Notes: generated by a model from the sequence alone, not told the origin. Counted from the first letter of the stretch, positions 9,143-18,220 are shown. The stretch is DNA of 64,000 nucleotides from JAAEPI01 sp964352625 (GCA_964352625.1 CAYGSD010000001.1:372001-436000); one strand, 5' to 3'. Numbers and translations: made by a program.

Positions 9143-10012
9143 TTACTCAAACCCATGCTTCTTCAATCCCTCCATGCTAATCTTGATAGCTTCCAATGGG
9201 GCAAGATCGAAGGTCTGATCTTGCTCGACTAGGTAATACTCCATTCCTGATTTTTCTCTCTCCGCAAGGATTCTGGCAAAATCAATCGTTCCCTGCCCTA
9301 CCGGAGCAAATTTCCCCTCTGTGTCCATGTCTTTGACATGCCAAATTTTGAATCGGCCGGGGTACTTTTCGAAGTACGCCACAGGGTCTTGCTTGGCGGC
9401 AGTCATCCAATAGAGGTCCATCTGGAAGTTGGCGATTTCAGGATCGAGGTTTTCAAGGAAATAATCCATCGGGATGATTCCACGGGAATTAGGAACAAAC
9501 TCAAAGGCATGGTTGTGATAGAGCATTTCAATGCCCTGAGCTTTGCATTTCTCTCCAATGGTTCTGAGTATGTCGGTGATCAATTCCACCGAGTCGCTCA
9601 TGTTGAGCGTCTGCGTTTCAGGATCGTAACTGAAGTGCCCCATCGGTGGGACTGGGATGACGAAGTACTTGATTCCGGCGGCTTTCACATCAGCGATCAT
9701 CTCATCGGCATTGTCCAAAGTCACCGTGCCTTGATGTGAACTAATAGCGACCAATCCTAGCTCTTCCGCCTTCTTCTTGAATTCCTCTGGCTCCATTCCG
9801 TAGAATTTCCCTTCGTTGTATCCTGCCGCCTCGATGTATTTGTAACCGGCATCCGCCACGGCCTGCAGGGTGGCCATTGGGTCTTTGCCCATGTCATCAC
9901 GGACGGTGTAGAGTGCAAGTCCTTTTGAGTTCTCCACAGTTTCGGTGGTGGAACATGACAGGACGAGAAGCCCTGAAAAGGCAAGTATTTGAAGTTTGGT
10001 AAGTGCTTTCAT
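9143..10012 (-). CDS. sugar phosphate isomerase/epimerase family lipoprotein (TIM barrel)
   Basis: About 289 residues from the ATG at 10010-10012, which gives a lipoprotein signal MKALTKLQILAFSGLLVLSC; an upstream start at 10069 would add 19 residues before it. The domain is the AP-endonuclease-2-like TIM barrel: LALYTVRDDMGKDP, YKYIEAAGYNEGKFYGM, MLYHNHAFEF, QMDLYWMTAAK and WHVKDMD, with His, Glu and Asp residues placed to bind a divalent metal. Exported members of this family are common in Bacteroidota and are thought to act on sugars. The Dabb lipoprotein gene follows directly. Substrate unknown. Confidence 0.88.
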   Translation of the reverse strand: MKALTKLQILAFSGLLVLSCSTTETVENSKGLALYTVRDDMGKDPMATLQAVADAGYKYIEAAGYNEGKFYGMEPEEFKKKAEELGLVAISSHQGTVTLDNADEMIADVKAAGIKYFVIPVPPMGHFSYDPETQTLNMSDSVELITDILRTIGEKCKAQGIEMLYHNHAFEFVPNSRGIIPMDYFLENLDPEIANFQMDLYWMTAAKQDPVAYFEKYPGRFKIWHVKDMDTEGKFAPVGQGTIDFARILAEREKSGMEYYLVEQDQTFDLAPLEAIKISMEGLKKHGFE

Positions 10013-10111
10013 TACTGATCTGATTTTAAGGCAATTTATACTAATGACTTTTAAAAATTCCTTGTTCAATTTTCGGTTGTCCCTTGATTCGCAACTTCCT
10101 TTCTTTGACCT

Positions 10112-11149
10112 ATGGTTGCGGAATTATCCTTTGATCGAATGTACAAGGCGCTCGTGGAGCGAGACTCCACATTCGAGGGGCTGTTTATTGTGGGGGTCAA
10201 AACCACAGGTATTTTCTGCCGCCCCGTTTGCTCTGCTCGAAAGCCTAAAAAAGAAAACGTCGAATTTTTCTCAAACCAAAAAGAAGCATTGGCCAATGGC
10301 TACCGAGCGTGCAAAGTGTGCAAACCCATGAAACCTGCTGGAGACACTCCGCATTGGCTTGCTCCACTACTAAGGGAGGTCGAGAATGGCCGTATCAAAT
10401 TCAGAGATTATGAATTACGAGAAATGGGCCTGAGTCCCAGCAAGATTCGACGATACTTCAAGCAACATCACGGCATGACTTTTCAGTCGTACTTGCGAAT
10501 GCATCGAATCAATGGCGCATTTCTAAAAATCAAGGAAGGTGAAAAAGTGACCAGTACGGCCTTTGCTCAGGGCTATGAATCGCTCAGCGGATTTTCAGAT
10601 ACCTTTAAAAATATGACAGGATTTTCTCCAGGCACAGAAGGCAAAATCATCACTATCAATAGAATCTCAACTCCTCTCGGCCCCATGATGATTGGAGTGA
10701 CAGATGAAGGTCTCTGTTTGCTGGAATTTACCGATCGGCGGATGATAGAGACCCAAATCGAAACATTGAAGAAGCGGCTCAAAGTTGAAATGGTCACCGG
10801 TCAGCATCCAATGATTGGATTGGTCGAGGAGCAACTCATGGAATATTTCGAAGGAAACAGGAAAGCCTTTGAACTGCCTTTGGTCACTCCGGGAACGGAC
10901 TTCCAAAAAAAGGTCTGGCAGGAACTAACCACCATCCCGTATGGACGCACTCGATCCTACAAGCAGCAAGCAGACGCCATTGGTGATGTGAAAGCCGTGC
11001 GTGCCGTAGCTCGAGCAAATGGTGAAAACAGAATCGCCATCGTCATTCCATGCCACCGAGTGATCGGCTCAGACGGAAGCATTGTAGGCTATGGAGGAGG
11101 CGTGCACCGCAAGCAGTGGCTGCTAAAGCATGAGTTTGGGAACAGCTAA
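10112..11149 (+). CDS. ada: bifunctional Ada: methyltransferase and transcriptional regulator
   Basis: 345 residues with the complete Ada layout. The N-terminal zinc domain that accepts methyl groups from methylphosphotriesters has cysteines C36, C40 and a later CKVC pair (FCRPVC, ACKVCKP). An AraC-type HTH region lies at about 85-170 (MGLSPSKIRRYFKQHHGMTFQSYLR). The C-terminal O6-methylguanine-DNA methyltransferase domain has the acceptor motif PCHRV with C314. It repairs alkylated DNA and, when methylated, activates the adaptive response. Read divergently from the lipoprotein genes on its left. Confidence 0.95.
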   Translation: MVAELSFDRMYKALVERDSTFEGLFIVGVKTTGIFCRPVCSARKPKKENVEFFSNQKEALANGYRACKVCKPMKPAGDTPHWLAPLLREVENGRIKFRDYELREMGLSPSKIRRYFKQHHGMTFQSYLRMHRINGAFLKIKEGEKVTSTAFAQGYESLSGFSDTFKNMTGFSPGTEGKIITINRISTPLGPMMIGVTDEGLCLLEFTDRRMIETQIETLKKRLKVEMVTGQHPMIGLVEEQLMEYFEGNRKAFELPLVTPGTDFQKKVWQELTTIPYGRTRSYKQQADAIGDVKAVRAVARANGENRIAIVIPCHRVIGSDGSIVGYGGGVHRKQWLLKHEFGNS

Positions 11150-11157
11150 TTTGTCGA

Positions 11158-11246
11158 TAGCTTTTAGTCAATAGTCTACAGCAACCTACTATCGACTACC
11201 AACTATGGACTATGGACTACCAACTATGGACTATCGACTATCCACT
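11158..11246. repeat. short intergenic tandem repeats (GACTATGGACTA / GACTACCAACTA units)
   Basis: The space between the convergent ada and lysA genes is filled with imperfect repeats of units such as ACTATGGACTA, ACTATCGACTA and ACTACCAACTA, repeating about every 10-12 bases. The repeat nearly reaches the lysA stop codon. It is a simple-sequence tract with no coding potential and not a CRISPR array. Confidence 0.7.
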
Positions 11247-12446
11247 CTACTCCACCTCACACGCCAGCACATCCTCCAACGTTTCTCGTCTTCTGATCAA
11301 TCTAGCTTCACCATTTTCAACTAGCACCTCCGGCGGTCTCAGTCGTGAATTGTAATTAGAAGCCATGGTCATGCAGTAAGCTCCTGCATTTCTGAACATA
11401 ATCACATCTCCTTTGAACGCCTCCGGCAACACTCGATCAAGAGCGAAGGTGTCCGTCTCGCATACATAGCCCACCACACTATAGACCTTCTTGTTGCCAG
11501 TAGAATCCGTCAGATTTTCAATCTGGTGGTACGAGTTGTAGAACATCGGACGGATGAAATGATTGAAGCCGGTATTCAGGCCAATGAACGTGCAAGACGT
11601 GGTTTGTTTAACCAAATTAATCTTGGTTAGAAAATAGCCCGCATTACTGACCATGTATTTCCCTGGTTCAAATTCTAACACATAATCTTTACCCATTCTC
11701 TCGCAAAAGGCATTGAACGCCTCGCTGAATCGCTTTCCGAAAGCAGGAATGTCCGTGTGCAGATCGCCTTCTTTGTACGCCACTTTGAAGCCACTACCAA
11801 AATCAATATGCGTGACGGTATCAAATTTCTCAACCACAGAAAAAACCAAGTCAGCCGCACGAATGAAAATATCGGCATCTAAAATATCCGATCCTGTGTG
11901 CACGTGAATTCCCTGCACATTGATGTTGAAATTCTTGACGATCCGCTCGATGTTCGGCACCTGATGAATCGAAATGCCAAATTTGGAATCGATATGTCCA
12001 ACGGAAATATTCTGATTTCCGCCCGCCATGAGATGGGGATTGATTCGAATATAAATTGGCAGCTCAGGATGGTTCACGCCAAAATACTCTAGCATGTAGA
12101 GGTTGTCCACATTGATTTTTACACCTGCCGCTATCGCCAACTCGTACTCATATTCGGAAATATTGTTTGGAGTGAAAAGAATTTCATCGGAGGTGAAGCC
12201 AGCTCGTAAACCCAGTTGAACTTCCTCAATCGAAACACAATCCAATCCCGCTCCCATTCCCTTAAACAACTTCAAAATTGCCTTATTGTTGAGCGCTTTA
12301 CATGCATAGTGAATCTTGAGGTTCTTCACATCAAGAGCCGCTACGAATTGCTCATAATTAGACCTAATCTGATCCGCATCATACACGTAGACCGGATCAC
12401 CATACTCTTCGCAAATGCGAAGCATCTGTTCGTTTGAAATTGCCAT
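11247..12446 (-). CDS. lysA: diaminopimelate decarboxylase
   Basis: 399 residues, normal length. This PLP enzyme makes L-lysine from meso-diaminopimelate, the last step of lysine synthesis. The alanine-racemase-like fold is seen with the PLP lysine K50 in HYACKALNN, the HVHTGSDI and FGSGFKV phosphate-binding stretches, EPGKYMV, and the CETDTFALDR motif that contributes the substrate-binding cysteine. Starts at ATG 12444-12446 (MAISNEQ). It stands alone, as often in Bacteroidota. Confidence 0.94.
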   Translation of the reverse strand: MAISNEQMLRICEEYGDPVYVYDADQIRSNYEQFVAALDVKNLKIHYACKALNNKAILKLFKGMGAGLDCVSIEEVQLGLRAGFTSDEILFTPNNISEYEYELAIAAGVKINVDNLYMLEYFGVNHPELPIYIRINPHLMAGGNQNISVGHIDSKFGISIHQVPNIERIVKNFNINVQGIHVHTGSDILDADIFIRAADLVFSVVEKFDTVTHIDFGSGFKVAYKEGDLHTDIPAFGKRFSEAFNAFCERMGKDYVLEFEPGKYMVSNAGYFLTKINLVKQTTSCTFIGLNTGFNHFIRPMFYNSYHQIENLTDSTGNKKVYSVVGYVCETDTFALDRVLPEAFKGDVIMFRNAGAYCMTMASNYNSRLRPPEVLVENGEARLIRRRETLEDVLACEVE

Positions 12447-12659
12447 GATTATCTATTTGAAAAAGTAAAGATTGAAATCGAAAAGACCTGCACGGGTCAG
12501 GCAGGAAGGGACCGTTTATATCCCTTGGTTATCTGTTTATAGAAAAAACGACTTTTCGGATTCATGCGGCGGCAAATGTAAAAAAGGAAATTGGATTTGT
12601 ACAAAGTATGAATGCGAATCACTGCCAGAGTCTGATTACCTTTATCCAAAACGCTTACT

Positions 12660-13592
12660 ATGACACGAATTCTAACCGCTTGTTGCCTGCTCTTAATGAT
12701 CGCCTCTGCCACCGCACAGAGGGTCATCACCCACACGACCTCCTCGTCCAATACAAATGGTCACATTACTAACCTCTCGGAGTTTAGAGGACAGCCAAAC
12801 ATCATTCTCATAGTCTCCCAATTGTACGGAAAATACAACGATCACCAGATTGGGGTCTGGTACAATAACGGCACCTGGACCATCTACAACGAAGACAAGC
12901 AGCCTTTGCCCATGGACACAAAGTTCAATGTACTTGCATTGAACCCATCGGCTAATGCTTTTGTGCATCAGGTATCGGCTGGCAACATGGAAAAGACATG
13001 GACACTTCTGAATCATCCCAAATTGAACAACAATCCCAACGCAATAGTATTTGTCACTCAAAACTGGAAGGGAAAGTACAACCCCAAACCACTTGGAGTT
13101 TGGTACACGGGAAGCAAGTGGTCGGTTTTTAATCAGGACAATAGCCCTATACCTATCGGAACAACCTTTAATGTGCTCGTGGCTGACAATGGTTTCAACT
13201 CTGCTATTGGAGCCACCGCTCAAATCCAGCAGGCCAATTCGGCCAATAAACAAAATCAATGGGGGCCGTACTTAATGACCTCCTCCACAAACGACGCAAA
13301 TGCCACGCTTTTCGTCACCCAGAACTGGAACACCAACGGTCCCTACAATAATCACATTCCTGCCGTCTGGTATGGGGGGAATTCTTGGACGATCTATAAT
13401 CAGGATAGAGTCGCCCTCGCTGATGGTACCAAATTCAACGTCTTAGTATTTGGAAATGCAGGTGCAGGCCAACAACAACAACAGGCCAGTTCAAATAATA
13501 AGGATGACAAATGGAAGAAGCTCGAAGAGAATGGTAAAAAAACGCTCGATGAAATCAATAAATTCATCAAAGACGCTAAAAAGAAAAATTAG
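12660..13592 (+). CDS. secreted protein with three DUF7452-like repeats
   Basis: 310 residues. A signal peptide (MTRILTACCLLLMIASATAQ) is followed by three copies of a roughly 65-75 residue repeat starting near 40, 120 and 210. Each has the pattern VTQNW or VSQLY, then NxxxxGVWY, then WTIYNQD, then a FNVLV-type strand. A Q/N-rich spacer and a lysine-rich C-terminal tail (about 285-310) end the protein. The repeat resembles the DUF7452 domain, whose function is not known. No sorting signal was seen. It may be an extracellular or periplasmic binding protein; that is a guess. Confidence 0.8.
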   Translation: MTRILTACCLLLMIASATAQRVITHTTSSSNTNGHITNLSEFRGQPNIILIVSQLYGKYNDHQIGVWYNNGTWTIYNEDKQPLPMDTKFNVLALNPSANAFVHQVSAGNMEKTWTLLNHPKLNNNPNAIVFVTQNWKGKYNPKPLGVWYTGSKWSVFNQDNSPIPIGTTFNVLVADNGFNSAIGATAQIQQANSANKQNQWGPYLMTSSTNDANATLFVTQNWNTNGPYNNHIPAVWYGGNSWTIYNQDRVALADGTKFNVLVFGNAGAGQQQQQASSNNKDDKWKKLEENGKKTLDEINKFIKDAKKKN

Positions 13593-13641
13593 GTTTTAAC
13601 AACCAGATACTTCCTATCTGTCAATTCATTTCCTTTGCGGC

Positions 13642-15507
13642 ATGAATTACCTTTCCGTAGAGAACCTGGCCAAAAGTTACGATGAAAAACAGCTTTTCGA
13701 AGGGCTGACTTTTGGATTAGAACAAGGACAAAAAGCTGCGCTCGTAGGGGTGAATGGTTGTGGAAAATCAACTTTACTGAAGGTAATTGCGGGACTCGAA
13801 ACACAAGAAAAAGGAACGGTCTCTTTTCGAAAAGGCATCCGGGTTTCCATGCTGCGGCAGCACCCAAATTTCGAAGAAAGCACGACAATACTAGAATCAA
13901 TTTTTGCAGAGGATCAGGAAGAGCTGAACGTCATTCGAGATTACGAATTGGCAATGTATCAGACCGAACATGACCCTGCAAACGCCCCCGACCTTTCCCC
14001 TATTCTGGAAAGAATGGAAGCCCTGAATGCCTGGGATTACGAGCACCAAATCAAGGAACTTTTGGGCAAATTGGGAATTCAGGATTTCCAACAAAAAATG
14101 AGCGAGCTATCTGGGGGGCAGAAAAAACGAGTGGCCCTTGCTCAGGCACTGGTCGTGCAGCCCGATTTCCTTATTCTCGATGAGCCAACTAACCACCTGG
14201 ATGTCGAAGTGATCGAGTGGCTGGAAAACTACCTGACCACCGCCAACCTCACACTGCTCATGGTGACGCACGACAGGTACTTTCTGGATAAGGTGACCAA
14301 TGAAATTCTTGAAATTGATCAAGGAAAAGTTTTTCGATATAAAGGCAACTACAGCCAGTTTTTGGAAAAGAAAGCAGAGCGCGAAGCGATAGAGCAAGCA
14401 TCTGTGGACAAAGCCAAGAATCTTTTTAAGACGGAGCTGGAGTGGATGCGTCGGCAACCCAAAGCCCGAGGAACGAAAGCCAAATACCGAGTAGAGGCTT
14501 TTGATGAGGTGAAAGAAAAAGCCCACAGCGGCAAGCAAACCACCGAAATGGAGGTAAATCTGAGAGGAGAGAGACAAGGCAAGAAAATCTTGGAAATGCA
14601 TAAAGTCAATAAAGGCTTTGACGGCAAGACGATGCTCAAGGATTTTGATTACGTTTTCAAGAAAGGCGAGCGTGTAGGAATAATCGGTAAAAATGGTGTG
14701 GGGAAATCCACGTTCTTGAACCTGCTCACAGGCACACTCAAGCCTGACAGTGGCGAAATGGATCTAGGGCTAACCACCAAAATGGGCTATTACACACAGG
14801 ATGAGGCCATTTTCGACCCGAACAAGAAAGTGCTGGACATTGTCAAAGAGGTTGCAGAATTCATCAAACTAGCTGACGGTAGCGAGGTGAGTGCCTCTGC
14901 TTTGCTCAATCAATTTCTCTTTCCGCCTAAGATGCAGTACAATTTTGTCGGCAAACTGAGCGGTGGAGAGAAGCGGCGGCTGCAGCTCATGCGCGTTCTT
15001 ATGGCCAATCCCAATTTTCTTATTTTGGATGAGCCCACCAATGATTTTGACATCATGACGCTCAATGTGCTTGAGCAATATTTAGAGCGATTTTCTGGCT
15101 GCATCATGATCGTTTCTCATGATCGGTATTTCATGGATCGGCTCGTTGATCATCTCTTCGTGTTTGAAGGAGACGGCAAAGTGCGAGACTTTCCGGGAAA
15201 CTATTCAGATTTCAGAAATTCAGGACTTCAACTTACCGCTCAAGAAAAGACCAAAGAAAAAGAGTTACCGACTCCTCCTCCCAAACAAGAATCTAAAAAA
15301 CTGAGCTTCAAAGAGAAGCATGAATTGGAGTCACTCGAGAAAGAAATGCCTTTACTTGAGACCAAGAAAGCTGAGCTAACCAAGCAACTCGAAACCGAAA
15401 GAGAGTATGAAAAACTTGAAGCACTCGGAAAGGAATTAAAGGCGGCCGAAGATCAGCTGGAAGAAATGGAAATGCGGTGGCTTGAGCTTAGCGAAATGCA
15501 GGCATAA
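13642..15507 (+). CDS. ABC-F family ATPase, Uup-like
   Basis: 621 residues with two ABC ATPase domains and no membrane segments. The first has Walker A GVNGCGKST, signature LSGGQKKR and Walker B LDEPTNHLD. The second has GKNGVGKST, LSGGEKRR and LDEPTNDFD. A linker rich in charged residues joins them, and a C-terminal coiled coil (about 550-620) is the feature that places it near Uup. ABC-F proteins act on the ribosome or, for Uup, on DNA and translation quality. A hairpin terminator follows its stop codon. Confidence 0.92.
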   Translation: MNYLSVENLAKSYDEKQLFEGLTFGLEQGQKAALVGVNGCGKSTLLKVIAGLETQEKGTVSFRKGIRVSMLRQHPNFEESTTILESIFAEDQEELNVIRDYELAMYQTEHDPANAPDLSPILERMEALNAWDYEHQIKELLGKLGIQDFQQKMSELSGGQKKRVALAQALVVQPDFLILDEPTNHLDVEVIEWLENYLTTANLTLLMVTHDRYFLDKVTNEILEIDQGKVFRYKGNYSQFLEKKAEREAIEQASVDKAKNLFKTELEWMRRQPKARGTKAKYRVEAFDEVKEKAHSGKQTTEMEVNLRGERQGKKILEMHKVNKGFDGKTMLKDFDYVFKKGERVGIIGKNGVGKSTFLNLLTGTLKPDSGEMDLGLTTKMGYYTQDEAIFDPNKKVLDIVKEVAEFIKLADGSEVSASALLNQFLFPPKMQYNFVGKLSGGEKRRLQLMRVLMANPNFLILDEPTNDFDIMTLNVLEQYLERFSGCIMIVSHDRYFMDRLVDHLFVFEGDGKVRDFPGNYSDFRNSGLQLTAQEKTKEKELPTPPPKQESKKLSFKEKHELESLEKEMPLLETKKAELTKQLETEREYEKLEALGKELKAAEDQLEEMEMRWLELSEMQA

Positions 15508-15539
15508 AAAAAGCGCTCTGTTGAGCGCCCTTCGTTTTT
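15505..15539 (+). terminator. rho-independent terminator after the ABC-F gene
   Basis: Hairpin GCGCTC-TGTT-GAGCGC at 15513-15528 followed by a T-rich run, starting at the stop codon of the ABC-F gene. An A-run on the other side means it could also serve the convergent small gene on the minus strand. Confidence 0.8.
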
Positions 15540-15556
15540 ATGAAACAATTAATTTC

Positions 15557-15856
15557 TTACTCCTCCAAAAGGTAGTAGGCATCTCCTAAATAGTCAAACA
15601 TGTGAGAGCTACTTGAAAGCATTTTGTAATCATTCGCCTCCATGTTATTCGTATTGTAGTCAGCCTTGGAAATCTCTCTTACCACATTGCCGTCAGCATC
15701 CATGATCTTCACTTTTTCAGCTACTTGTTCGGTAATCATTAAATTGATTTCTTCCATAGCATTGTCCTGTGCCATCAAAGTGAAGTCCTCATTCGTGGAA
15801 TTTGCTTCAGTTCCAAGCGTGAGTGTCATTAGTAAGTTTATCAGTAGAATTTTCAT
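15557..15856 (-). CDS. small secreted hypothetical protein
   Basis: 99 residues, no family recognised. The N-terminus (MKILLINLLMTLTLGTEANS) is a signal peptide or a single anchor. The rest is acidic and includes VKIMDADGNVVREISKADYN, a pattern like the beta-strand pairs of C-terminal sorting or T9SS-type add-on domains, but it is too short to be one. Comparable small exported proteins are common in Bacteroidota. It stands alone between the ABC-F gene and a hydrolase gene. Confidence 0.6.
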   Translation of the reverse strand: MKILLINLLMTLTLGTEANSTNEDFTLMAQDNAMEEINLMITEQVAEKVKIMDADGNVVREISKADYNTNNMEANDYKMLSSSSHMFDYLGDAYYLLEE

Positions 15857-16029
15857 AACGTTTTGCGAATTAGTCCTAGAATTTTATTTTGTTTTTTGTC
15901 CGTGAGGTTGTTTACGAAGAAGAATCTTTTATGTTTTGAGTTATTGACATTTTATTTCGATTTTTCTTCCAACCATCTATAAGATGTCGAAAACTGCGAA
16001 AAGGTTGCAATTCCGCTTTCATTTTTCCG

Positions 16030-16890
16030 TCATTCAGTATGCCTTATCAAAAATTCGAGCACCTTATCAAAATGATCCAAAGGGGCTGAATGTGAGCCCT
16101 CTATTTTGAGGTGAGTACTTTGGAAAGGATGACCCTTTCGTTCTAACCTATTGATAACATTATTGGACATCTGGGTAGAGGGCCACATTTCGTCCTCACT
16201 TGCCGATAATATCAATATGGGGCCATTGATTTTTTCCACCTCAATGGTTGCCCTGTCAACTGCCTCTTCGTCTTCAAGCATTATTGTAAAAGCCCGATGC
16301 AAATCCCTTCTCATTGCTGGAAAAATAGTCCTAAGGGGAGCGGGAACGAACGACACTTCATCACCTTCATGAGTCCATGACGAAGTGTTAGCCATTACGG
16401 TGTTTGCTGGAAAACTTACATGGCTTGGGACAATGGCAACAACTCCTGAAATATCGCTATATCTAGCTGCGAGATTGAGGACGAGTTCCCCTCCCTTAGA
16501 GCCTCCCATGACAAACACCTTATTCGTGATTTTAGGATTTCTTTTCTGAACACTCAAAATAGAATCATGAATGGCGTTCAATGAAATTCGGTCAAGCGAA
16601 GAGGGTAGATTATTGCTACCGAAATACCCCACTGCAAGGAAGGAAAACCCTTCTTCGAGAAATTGATTCCTCACACTTGACCAGTAATCTCCCGCCCAAG
16701 CGTTACCTCCTTCACCTCCTCCAAATGCAACAATAAGTGCTTGGTTAGACGTGTCAGGGGTAAATAATTTCAAATCCAGATTTCCATGGTTCTCAGGAAG
16801 GGAATTGGTGCAGGAAGACAGGCCGATTAGTGCCAAGCCGATATAAAAAGTGCGCACACTCCATCCGTAAATAGAATTTCTATTCTTCAT
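16030..16890 (-). CDS. alpha/beta hydrolase lipoprotein, BAAT/acyl-CoA thioesterase C-terminal type
   Basis: 286 residues. A signal with lipobox (IGLALIGLSSC, cysteine near residue 27) puts it on a membrane facing the periplasm. The nucleophile elbow is GGSKGG, the acid lies in LSASEDEMWPS, and the histidine in EGSHSAPLDHF. The ED..WPS element and SKGG elbow are typical of the BAAT C-terminal hydrolase family (acyl-CoA thioesterases and bile-acid conjugating enzymes). It lacks the N-terminal BAAT domain. Substrate unknown. Confidence 0.82.
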   Translation of the reverse strand: MKNRNSIYGWSVRTFYIGLALIGLSSCTNSLPENHGNLDLKLFTPDTSNQALIVAFGGGEGGNAWAGDYWSSVRNQFLEEGFSFLAVGYFGSNNLPSSLDRISLNAIHDSILSVQKRNPKITNKVFVMGGSKGGELVLNLAARYSDISGVVAIVPSHVSFPANTVMANTSSWTHEGDEVSFVPAPLRTIFPAMRRDLHRAFTIMLEDEEAVDRATIEVEKINGPILILSASEDEMWPSTQMSNNVINRLERKGHPFQSTHLKIEGSHSAPLDHFDKVLEFLIRHTE

Positions 16891-16919
16891 TTTTAAAATT
16901 TTTTAGAGATGAATACTGG

Positions 16920-17696
16920 CTAGCCTTTTTGAGCAGCGTAGCATTTATAAATGAGGGCGATTTCAATAATCGTGGCTGGAATAAGCAGGAACAATCCAAC
17001 GAAACCCAAAATGAGCGTAAGGAAAAATGCTCCGATCACTATCTCCATGACCCCAGCTACTTTGGAGATGATACCAAGTTGAGCACCCATTCGGAACAGT
17101 CCAATACCGAAAATAATCTCAACACCACCTACAATTACCCCTTCAATGGCTTTGAGCTGAAGAAACTCATCCACCGTGCAGTCTGAGAAAAGAGATACTA
17201 CATCATATATTTCTATAATGGCCATCATACCCAGTAGTATGTAAGCGCCAATCTGAACCAAATAACCATTGGCAATCTTCCCTACCTCCACAAACCCGAT
17301 CATAAATAACGAAAAGCTAGCAAGCGTCAACAACTTCACTGAAGTGTAGACTAAAGGAAAGTATACAGGGAGGTCATAGTCAAATCGACTAAAATCCAAA
17401 AGGACTTCTACAATACCCAAAGCGAAATAAATGATCCCACCGATCCAACCCCATTTGAGCCAGGTCAGGGATTGCTTTTTCTTCAGAGATTTTTCGATCT
17501 CCTCAAACTCATACTCCAAGGCTGAAAGTATGGCGCGGATGGTATAATCTCTTGGTGTCACTTCCCCCGCTTCTATTCGCTGAAGGGTCCTTACGTTCAG
17601 GTTGCAAACTTCAACCAACTCCTCTTGGGTCATTTTCTTTGATTGTCTGAGGGACTGGATAGTTTGTCCTAGTTCGGGTTGCTTTAATGTTTTCAT
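16920..17696 (-). CDS. HTH (XRE) regulator with C-terminal membrane domain
   Basis: 258 residues. Residues about 8-60 form an XRE-type helix-turn-helix (LRQSKKMTQEELVEVCNLNVRTLQRIEAGEVTPRDYTI). From about 80 on there are five or six hydrophobic segments, so this is a membrane-tethered DNA-binding protein. Such HTH-plus-TM proteins are common in Bacteroidota and often regulate nearby transport or envelope genes. It lies 30 bp upstream of the BAAT-type hydrolase on the same strand and may regulate or be coexpressed with it. Confidence 0.82.
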   Translation of the reverse strand: MKTLKQPELGQTIQSLRQSKKMTQEELVEVCNLNVRTLQRIEAGEVTPRDYTIRAILSALEYEFEEIEKSLKKKQSLTWLKWGWIGGIIYFALGIVEVLLDFSRFDYDLPVYFPLVYTSVKLLTLASFSLFMIGFVEVGKIANGYLVQIGAYILLGMMAIIEIYDVVSLFSDCTVDEFLQLKAIEGVIVGGVEIIFGIGLFRMGAQLGIISKVAGVMEIVIGAFFLTLILGFVGLFLLIPATIIEIALIYKCYAAQKG

Positions 17697-17902
17697 AGTT
17701 TTCCTTTTCCAACAAGGCTAGGCCTTTGCCAAATTAACCTCAAATTTCTGGCTGGACTTCAACACGGCATTTACCCGACATTTAAAACGGGTACATTTCT
17801 AGCCATTTCAAGGGTTTCAAGTGGCGTAAGAATTTGTAAATGTTTTGTGTGAATCATCCCTTGGCAAATTGCCGAATTCGGTTACTTTTGCCGTCCGAAT
17901 CG

Positions 17903-17965
17903 ATCCCGATAGCTATCGGGATACACAGAGGAGTGGCAGAGTGGTCGTCCCGATAGCTATCGGGA
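17903..17965. repeat. two copies of palindrome TCCCGATAGCTATCGGGA
   Basis: The 18-base perfect palindrome occurs at 17904-17921 and again at 17948-17965, just upstream of the tRNA-Ser gene. It looks like a REP-type dispersed palindrome. The second copy lies inside what appears to be a broken copy of the tRNA 5' end. Confidence 0.75.
17927..17946 (+). pseudogene. partial duplicate of the tRNA-Ser 5' end
   Basis: These 20 bases match the first 20 bases of the intact tRNA-Ser gene 66 bp downstream. After them the sequence is replaced by the palindromic repeat and by a stretch with no T-arm or 3' acceptor. It cannot fold as a tRNA and is probably a relic of a duplicated tRNA gene interrupted by the palindrome. 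Confidence 0.55.
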
Positions 17966-17992
17966 GCGGCAGTCTGAGATTCCGGAACTTAC

Positions 17993-18077
17993 AGAGGAGT
18001 GGCAGAGTGGTCGAATGCGGCGGTCTTGAAAACCGTTGTACCGCGAGGTACCGGGGGTTCGAATCCCTCCTCCTCTG
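17993..18077 (+). tRNA. tRNA-Ser(UGA)
   Basis: 85 bases fold as a class II tRNA. The acceptor arm pairs AGAGGAG (17993-17999) with CTCCTCT (18070-18076), discriminator G at 18077. The anticodon loop is CTTGAAA with anticodon TGA, the variable arm is long as in serine tRNAs, and the T-loop is TTCGAAT closed by GGGGG/CCCTC. No CCA is encoded. Its 3' end is the insertion site for the integrative element that follows. Confidence 0.93.
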
Positions 18078-18078
18078 C
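18066..18078 (+). other. attachment site at left end, within tRNA-Ser 3' end
   Basis: CCTCCTCCTCTGC at the tRNA 3' end is repeated exactly at 52848-52860. The similarity extends to 23 bases with three mismatches (GGTTC..., 18056-18078 against 52838-52860). Direct repeats of a tRNA 3' end flanking an integrase gene are the usual signature of site-specific integration. Confidence 0.82.
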
Positions 18079-18100
18079 TTTTAAGGAGTCAAATCCTACC

Positions 18101-18136
18101 AAAACCCTTCATACGAAACGTATGGAGGGTTTTTTA
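18101..18136 (+). terminator. terminator downstream of tRNA-Ser
   Basis: CCCTTCATACG and CGTATGGAGGG pair around an AAA loop, followed by six T. It lies 24 bp after the tRNA and inside the element, so the element supplies the tRNA with a terminator after insertion. Confidence 0.8.
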
Positions 18137-18178
18137 TTTGGTACCATTGCTAAAATATTCATGAAAACTCATATCATT

Positions 18179-18220
18179 GGTTACCGATTCGGTTACCAAT
18201 AAAATAGGTAACCGAATCGT
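18179..18220. repeat. GGTTACC repeats at the left end, likely integrase arm sites
   Basis: GGTTACC occurs at 18179-18185 and 18191-18197, and inverted (GGTAACC) at 18208-18214. ATTCGGTTACC (18187-18197) and GGTAACCGAAT (18208-18218) form an 11-bp inverted repeat. Another copy, CGGTTACC at 18326-18333, abuts the integrase start codon. The same motif appears twice at the other end (52764-52786). Such repeats near att sites are usually arm-type binding sites for the integrase or sites for the excisionase. Confidence 0.65.

Noticed and set aside
11158..11246. Repeat tract as possible CRISPR
   Set aside because: Units are only 10-12 bases, without constant spacers, and no cas gene is near.
17845..18202. 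ORFs across the tRNA-Ser region
   Set aside because: They overlap the tRNA and palindromic repeats; translation has no known pattern.
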